From the NCBI GenBank assembly GCA_029339505.1, contig JAQISU010000097.1, positions 3,874,501-3,938,500 on the forward strand: a stretch of DNA of 64,000 nucleotides. The letters run 5' to 3'. The first letter of the stretch is position 1. The number at the start of each line of letters is the position of its first letter. The translations under genes were made by a program, and so were the position numbers. Positions 57,720 to 64,000 of the stretch are shown here, piece after piece. This stretch comes from Unio delphinus (Eukaryota > Mollusca > Bivalvia > Unionida > Unionidae). The notes under the pieces are model-generated. The model was given only the letters and a program-made list of their open reading frames with translations, searched no databases and was not told the DNA's origin.

Positions 57720-59426
57720 TGTAATGTGGGGCTGGCGGGTTATCAAAGTGTTATTAGTACAATATTGCACAAGGCCTGGTCAGAGGTATTGCGCAACTTG
57801 GAAAACAACACTTGAAGACCGCCTCCCACTAATTATCGTTATCTAGAAGATGATCTCTACGGTGTAATCTGCCCGGTCAGTGGTTATAGAAATCTGAGAT
57901 GGTACTTTGAACAAGACAATACACGAGCCCCCGTAAAGATAAAATATGAATTTAATTAAAAATACAATTAAGAAAAAAATGACAATGTGAATTACAATTT
58001 CTCTCTCTTTCTGAATACACTTAGTTCAGAAAATACATAAACTGAAGCTTTAAAATAATGGATATATTCATAAGAATCCAAACACTAATGAAAAATAAAT
58101 GAAGTTAGCCGTTAATACTAAGAGTAAATTTCATCAAGGAATCGAATGTTCATTTAACATTGGACTGTTGGGTGATTCAAAATGACCTTTTCGTCGACTG
58201 GTTTTTCTTTCTTTTCCCTGCGTGCGTCCGACTTCAGCTTGCCCTTTGATTGAACGGGAATTCCACACTCTGACTTCTTACTTCTTTTTTTCTCTTTTCC
58301 TTTGACTTCTCGCTGATTCTCACTCTTGCCAAAATAAACTATTTTCCTTGTAAAAGAAAAGGGTAAAACGCCCTAAGTATCTCGTTACTTTCAGAGTTGC
58401 GATTGTTCGTCCGTCTTCATGTTCGAACAATCAGATCTTACTATCAGTGTTATCATTTATACGGCTAACAAATTCTATACATGTTTTCAGATCAATAGAG
58501 CTATACTGCTAATTATCGACATCAGAATTCGGGAAAGTCATATATTCCCGTAAATCATTACGTAAAGTGAGGCAATATAACATAACACACAATCCATATT
58601 TACTAATATGATAAATTCAAATTAATGTAACACTTTCCAATCATAAATGTACACGGCGGGTTTTCTACACCACCCATTTACCTACCTAAGTATATAAGGT
58701 TAAAAATGCTTATTCAGAATTCAAAATACATTATTAAATCACTGTAAAACCGACTATCCATAAAAAAATATGAACACATCATGCATCTGTAACAAAGAAA
58801 CATATCAAAGTACGTTATTAAATCAATGTAATACTGAACTATTTGTATCGTAGTATCGATACATTATACATCTATGACAAAGATAAACAGTATATACATA
58901 TACATTAAAACATGATAAAGGTGAATTTGAGTTAAATACCTTGTGATTTTGGCGTCTTACAATCGTTCCACATTCAGTTTCCCGGAACCACAATTTTACG
59001 ACGTCGTCGGTCGGAGTCTTGGTAGCAGTCTCCCTTGCAGAGAAATTTTCAGACTGACTAACCTCGTTTGATACGTAGTATATATTTCCCCGATTCTGGG
59101 GTCTGACACACCCCCTCCCCTATACATTCGCCCAATCGGAATAAATGCTATTCTTACTGACCTTATGAAAACCGTCTATCAAGATGCCAAAAATGCCACT
59201 TAGGATCGAAATATCACCTGATCATTTGTCTCAATCATTTTTGAAAGCTCTGCGTGAGGAATCACATAATTTTAACGTGTCAAACACTCAGTCCGTTTTC
59301 ACTCTAATTATTGTAACAGTCTGACCGAGGTAAACTAACATTCTTTCCGTTCTAAACTCTACTCCAAGACAGCTAGCCTACGAATTAATTACTGGATGTC
59401 ACTGACGAAATATTTGGCACTTGACA
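57720..59426 (-). mobile_element. Solo LTR, 1,707 bp
   Basis: Ends TGTAATG and TTGACA, with target duplication CTCCC at 57715-57719 and 59427-59431. No internal coding region. On minus there is a TATA-like box (59078-59086) about 340 bp from its 5' end. The right part is shared with 1-468. Solo LTRs form by recombination between the two LTRs of a full element. Confidence 0.9.
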
Positions 59427-59569
59427 CTCCCGAAAACGCACTATGAAATATTGAATCAATGAATTTCTAAAAGAAGTTGCTTATTTAACATGAAGATTGT
59501 GGATAATATTCCCGTAATGAAAGAGAAGAGAAAATTTAGTTCTCCAATAAAGGAGGTTGAATAGCAAGT

Positions 59570-60322
59570 CTTTAAGTTGGATATTGGTCTAGTATGTAAT
59601 CCATAGACACTAATTATACAAAAATATGTGGAATCCATAGATATTAATTATACAAAAATATGTGGAATCCATAGATATTAATTATACAAAATTGTGTGGA
59701 ATCCATAGATATTAATTATACAAAATTGTGTGGAATCCATAGATATTATTTATACAAAATTGTGTGGAATCCATAGATATTAATTACACAAAATTGTGTG
59801 GAATCCATAGATATTAATTACACAAAATTGTGTGGAATCCATAGATATTAATTATACAAAATTGTGTGGAATCCATAGATACTAATTATACAAAATTGTG
59901 TGGAATCCATAGATACTAATTATACAAAATTGTGTGGAATCCATAGATACTAATTATACAAAATTGTGTGGAATCCATAGATACTAATTATACAAAATCG
60001 TGTAGAATCCATAGATACTAATTATACAAAATTGTGTGAAATCCATAGATACTAATTGTACAAATTTGTGTGGAATCCATAGATACTAATTGTACAAAAT
60101 TGTGTGGGATCCATAGATACTAATTGTAAAAAATTGTGTGGAATCCATAGATACTAATTATATAAAAATATCGGGAATCCATAGGCAGTAAGTATACAAA
60201 ATTGTTTGGAATCCATAGGTACTAATTATACCAAATTATGTGGAATCCATAGATACTAGTTATACAAAATTGTGTGGAATCCAGAGATACTAATGATACC
60301 ATATTGTGTGGAATTCAATTAG
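59570..60322. repeat. 34-bp minisatellite
   Basis: About 22 copies of a unit with GTGTGGAATCCATAGATA and TAATTATACAAAAT. Variants are ordered along the array: AAATATG at the left, GATATTAATTA next, GATACTAATTA later and irregular copies at the right. Confidence 0.95.
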
Positions 60323-60686
60323 CTCATAGCTGGATTGATTAATTTCATTGTAATACAATTAGAACATGCATATCCGATATTTAGCAAGAAACAAGCAATA
60401 ATCCAATATTATTTTTTAGCTTCGTTCGACGTTAATTTTTGTTGAAACAAAATTTGAAAATGACTAATTTTGTATTTAAATTTTACTAGTTTTAGGGTGC
60501 AGAATATACCATACGTAATTCATTTAATTATCATTAGTCATAAGTTATCGCACTATTTATTCAAATAATTAATTCTTTCCCAAATTGAAGAGGGAACATT
60601 TTATTTGCCTCCAAAACCGGATGTGAGAGTTAGTACGATGATAATACACATGACCGTATCAACAAATATTTCTATCCGTCATATTA
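60323..60686. other. Unassigned spacer
   Basis: No supported feature. Confidence 0.5.
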
Positions 60687-60689
60687 TTA

Positions 60690-60850
60690 TGTGGTGTCGT
60701 CTTAATATTATCAAATCGTACCATGTTGTGGTGTCATCTATATAGTATCATATCGTATCAGTTTGTGGTGTCGTCTAAATAGTATCCTATCGTATCAGTC
60801 TGTGGTGTCGTCTAAATAATATCATATCGTATCATTATGTGGAGTCATAT
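60690..60850. repeat. About 36-bp tandem repeat
   Basis: Four to five copies with GTGGTGTCGTCTAAATA and ATCATATCGTATCA. Confidence 0.88.
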
Positions 60851-60876
60851 AAATTTTATATGTGATTGTCTTAATA

Positions 60877-61145
60877 CCCAGCAAGGGGCCCTGAGTGGCC
60901 GAGTGGTCTAAAACGCTCTCCGTTACGGATCACTGCTGTCTCACCTCTGTCTGCGTGGGTTCGAGTCTAAGATTCGGCTAATGTAGTTATGTAAAAAAGC
61001 TTCCCAGTAGCTTCTCGTGGGTCGGTGGTTCTTTCCGGGTTTTTTCCTGGGTTCTTCCTCCACCAATAATACTGGCCACCCTGTATAGCCTATCGTGTGC
61101 TGAAAAATAGCGTTAAACCCTAAAAAAAAAAAAAATCCCCAGCAA
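60877..61145 (+). mobile_element. SINE family A with 8-bp target duplication
   Basis: Element about 60885-61137 flanked by CCCAGCAA (60877-60884, 61138-61145). Head GAGTGGCCGAGTGGTCTAAA and GGGTTCGAGTCTAAG; tail is a pure A run. Confidence 0.95.
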
Positions 61146-61785
61146 AGTGCACAGCCATGAGGAACGAGATATTTCGAAATATTTGTCCAATTTAGTATAG
61201 ACTGCAAAACATTGAAAGTGTACACCTTTTGTTGATTTCTGAACCAGTCTGACTGCTTAACCTTCTGACTAGTTTACTTACAATGTATCTGCTAAAACAA
61301 CCGCGAAGCTGTCTAAATTTGGAAGGGCACGCCTTTTTTATCTTTAAATTCATGAAATTGTATCAAACTAAGGAGGTCCGGTTAAATGATGCAACTATTC
61401 TTGATAACAAATTTGACAGAAATAAATAGGCGTAAATAACAAATCTTCTGCCAGTTAACGATCATATTAGATGACTGCTTCTCTAGTTATGCAATGTGTT
61501 TTTGGATGAAGGGTGTAAAACGTCATGTATCAAGCATTTGACAAGAGAGAGGAAAAATGCTAACTAAGATATGTTTCCTAGTGCGGTTTTTGAGCTTTTT
61601 AAATGTAATGAATTAGATGCCTGTTTTCATTTTAATGTCGACATTTTTCTGAAACCAACAGCAAAATTATTAGGTCAGAATTATGGGTATTCACATGTAA
61701 ATGAAAATAAATTATTTTAATTTAACATCTGACTTAACCGCCCAAAGACGTTTCGGCTGGAATACCTGGTCAGCTTAAAACAGGA
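61146..61785. other. Unassigned DNA
   Basis: No supported feature. Confidence 0.45.
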
Positions 61786-62304
61786 CATCTTCGCTAGCCA
61801 AGATTCCGATGTGTTAACCCATCTACACCTTGGCTAACCATATAGATATTTCAGACCTTTGTCATAGTGACATCTATTGGATTTCGTGAGTTGTTTCCCT
61901 TAGTATATACCAGCTAACCAATTGCGTGTAACAGTGGTGCATTGTACATCGGCCGAAAATGGTGGAGGCAATTTACCTCAAAAGGATACTTTGTAAGTTT
62001 AGCATCGAAAGTCTAACTGCATACCAGAGCGAAGCCATTACAGTTGTATTTTAGGGAAAGGATATATTTGACCTTTGACCTGGCTGTGGAAAATTATATA
62101 TTTATGAGTCCATTCCACTTGTGTGATCCCATTATCTTGATCATGCAGGAACACTGTTCAGATTTTAACAGCCTGATTTTGATTGGATGAGTTGGCTTGC
62201 CGCCGTATCGAATGAAATCCATAGACCAAAAGCACCGAAATATCTGACCTCTCTGCCACGGTGTATATTGGGTTAAGACATCGGAACCTTGGCAAGCGAA
62301 GATG
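61786..62304. mobile_element. Inverted-repeat element, 519 bp
   Basis: Long terminal inverted repeats of about 70 bp (61786-61857 and 62238-62304) begin CATCTTCGCTAGCCAAG / CATCTTCGCTTGCCAAG and include TTCCGATGT and TTAACCCA. No clear target duplication was found. No transposase frame; probably a MITE of an unclassified family. Confidence 0.82.
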
Positions 62305-62550
62305 AAAGCCTGTCACCTTCTGGAAATTTTATCACGTCACATTAAACAGATATTTGACAAATTTTGCGATCAATACTAATTGCACAGCTTATAAAAGATA
62401 TATTTAAGATAACGTATCTGTCATATATTTTAAACAATATGGTTCCGACGTCTAAGCAGAGGACGAAATGATGAAGATAAATTTATTAAAAACTAGGTCA
62501 CAACGTGAAATACCCGTATTTATTCAAAGCGCTAGCTACCATAATAAATC

Positions 62551-62862
62551 GCCGTAATGAGTTCTCTACGGAAGAATAAATTGCCGATATCATTCAAAGT
62601 TCTTCTTGCCGTAAAGAGTTCTCTACAGAAAAATGAATCACCGATATCATTCAATGCTCTTCTTACCGAAATGAGTTCTCTACGGAAGAATAAATCGCCG
62701 ATATCATTCAAAGCTCTTCTAGACGTAAGGAGTTCTCTACAGAAGAATAAATCACCGATATCATTCAAAGCTCTTCTTACCGAAATGAGTTCTCTACGGA
62801 AGAATGAATCTCCGATATTATTCAAAGCTCTTCTCGCCGTAATGTGTTCTCAACGGAAGCAA
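62551..62862. repeat. 57-bp minisatellite
   Basis: Five to six copies with GAGTTCTCTACGGAAGAATA and ATCATTCAAAGCTCTTCT. Because 57 is a multiple of 3, a + frame is open for 116 codons (62557-62907; 19-residue repeat ISFKALLTEMSSLRKNKSP). No domain is recognisable, so this is taken as a repeat rather than a gene. Confidence 0.88.
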
Positions 62863-63160
62863 ATACTTGTTTGTCGTGATAAGAAAAGTACGTATAAATT
62901 TGAATAGTAAGTTTAGCTGCTGAGAGAATTTGAATATAAAAATATCCGACGTCCTGACAAGAAATTTGCTGAAAAAAGATTATGTATTTGCCTACGTTGG
63001 CGGTAAAGTAGTCTCTAATCTTCGATAGGAAATGACATAGTAAGAAAGCAACACTCTCAAGTGGGATTTGTCCGTAGAACAGGTAGCAGGAAATATAGAA
63101 CTATGATAATGTTCGGATCCACTTATAGCGTGGAATCAAATTAAGACTAGTGTAAAACTC
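62863..63160. other. Unassigned spacer
   Basis: No supported feature. Confidence 0.5.

Positions 63161-63161
<1 letters not shown>

Positions 63162-63234
<73 letters not shown>
63162..63234. repeat. (TG)n microsatellite
   Basis: TG run adjoining the tail side of a SINE family B copy; in SINE orientation this is a (CA) tail as at 14634. Confidence 0.96.
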
Positions 63235-63235
<1 letters not shown>

Positions 63236-63541
63236 TTTAGATTTTTAACATATCTTTAACATTTTTTCAGTCATGTCGCTTCGACATCTGCAGTGTGACA
63301 GTTTACAGTGCTGTCTAGCACTGGGACATCATGCTGCAGACATGTAGCATCATTCCCCACCCAGTTACATTATCATAACACCAGACCGAAAGGTTCTTAC
63401 ACTAACCTCTTAATGTTGAGCGCCAGCCAGGCAGCTGTTAGTACCATATTTATAAGTCTTTGGTATGACTCGGCTAGGTTTTAATCCGCGTTCCTTTCGC
63501 ATCTGAGGCGAATATCTCCATCTACTAGACCACCGGAGCCA
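63235..63541 (-). mobile_element. SINE family B
   Basis: Tail at the left next to (TG)n, body with hairpin region (GGGACATCATGCTGCAGAC...), and head at the right ending GGCTCCGGTGG on minus. Box B is damaged (TTAATCCGCG in + view). The hairpin arms no longer pair fully. Confidence 0.92.
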
Positions 63542-63548
63542 CCTTCAA

Positions 63549-63741
63549 AAATACATACATACATACATACATACATACATACATACATACATACATACAT
63601 ACATACATACATACATACATACATACATACATACATACATAGATACATACATACATACATACATACGCACGCACGCACACGCACACATATACATACATAC
63701 ATGCATACATACATGCATACATACATACATACGTACGTACG

Positions 63742-63772
<31 letters not shown>

Positions 63773-63920
63773 ATGCATGCATGCATGCATGCATGCATGC
63801 ATGCATGCATACATACATACATACATACATACATACATACATACATACATACATACATACATACATACATACATACATACATACATACATACATACATAC
63901 ATACATACATACATACATAC
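63549..63920. repeat. Composite tetranucleotide microsatellite
   Basis: (ACAT)n changes through CGCA/GCACAC variants and ACGT to (GTGC), (GCAT) and back to (ACAT)n. Each step is a single transition. Open frames of up to 162 codons on both strands are artefacts. Confidence 0.98.
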
Positions 63921-64000
63921 AGTGTGATAGTTTATAGTGATGCATCATGCCGCAAACATGTAGCATCATGTCACCCAGTCACATTATCCTGACACCAGGC
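63921..64000 (-). mobile_element. SINE family B, partial, running off the right edge
   Basis: Matches the middle of family B on minus (GTTTATAGTGATG, CATGTAGCATCATG, CCAGTCACATTATCCTGACA). A short internal deletion removes the segment before the hairpin. Confidence 0.85.

Noticed and set aside
61959..61991. ATG with good context, 11 codons and a GTAAGT donor
   Set aside because: It lies inside the inverted-repeat element 61786-62304, so a host exon is unlikely.
62557..62907. 116-codon frame with a 19-residue repeat as a real gene
   Set aside because: A 57-bp minisatellite accounts for it, and the minus strand is also open for 97 codons.
63481..63969. 162-codon frame rich in Met-Tyr-Val-Cys
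   Set aside because: Translation of the ACAT tetranucleotide tract.

Overview
The window is eukaryotic, repeat-dominated, AT-rich DNA, probably from a bivalve or another lophotrochozoan. The evidence is the transposon mix: Gmr1-like Ty3/Gypsy elements, RTE and L2/CR1-like non-LTR elements, two abundant tRNA-derived SINE families, hAT MITEs and Helentron-like short elements. About 20 minisatellite arrays and long (TA)n, (TG)n, (GA)n and (ACAT)n tracts accompany them. I recognise no intact host gene, rRNA, real tRNA or CRISPR. The long reading frames are either transposon pol remnants or minisatellites that happen to lack stops.

Layout, left half. 1-468 is the end of a long LTR that runs off the window. 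1014-7734 is an LTR retrotransposon on + with 394-bp LTRs and target duplication CCCCA. Its 3' LTR is split by a 2,217-bp insertion (5445-7661, target duplication GTTGC) that looks like a solo LTR and carries about 17 short palindromes with paired base changes. 8155-11420 is a decayed RTE-type element, followed at once by a 33-bp minisatellite (11424-12560). From 12.6 to 19 kb there are SINEs, microsatellites and a 53-bp minisatellite. From 19.5 to 30 kb there are at least four degenerate non-LTR elements on the minus strand, one of them split by a hairpin MITE.

Layout, right half. A 39-bp minisatellite (30465-31420) grows out of a broken SINE and is itself hit by another SINE. A 38-bp array lies at 36.7-38.2 kb. 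A hAT MITE with an 8-bp target duplication lies at 39.25 kb, and two copies of a Helentron-like element lie at 39.46 and 43.88 kb. 48982-54721 is a second LTR retrotransposon, on the minus strand, with roughly 812-bp LTRs and target duplication ACGT. 57720-59426 is a solo LTR (target duplication CTCCC) of the same family as the left edge. More minisatellites, two inverted-repeat elements and a composite ACAT microsatellite between two SINE copies close the window.

Both coding LTR elements place integrase before reverse transcriptase, the Ty1/copia-like order known for the Gmr1 group of Gypsy elements. Both have lost catalytic parts, so they could only have moved with enzymes supplied by relatives. 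The features most worth follow-up are the palindrome array, the base-paired changes in the SINE hairpin, the SINE-seeded minisatellite, and the Gmr1-like elements with a SCAN-like capsid segment.
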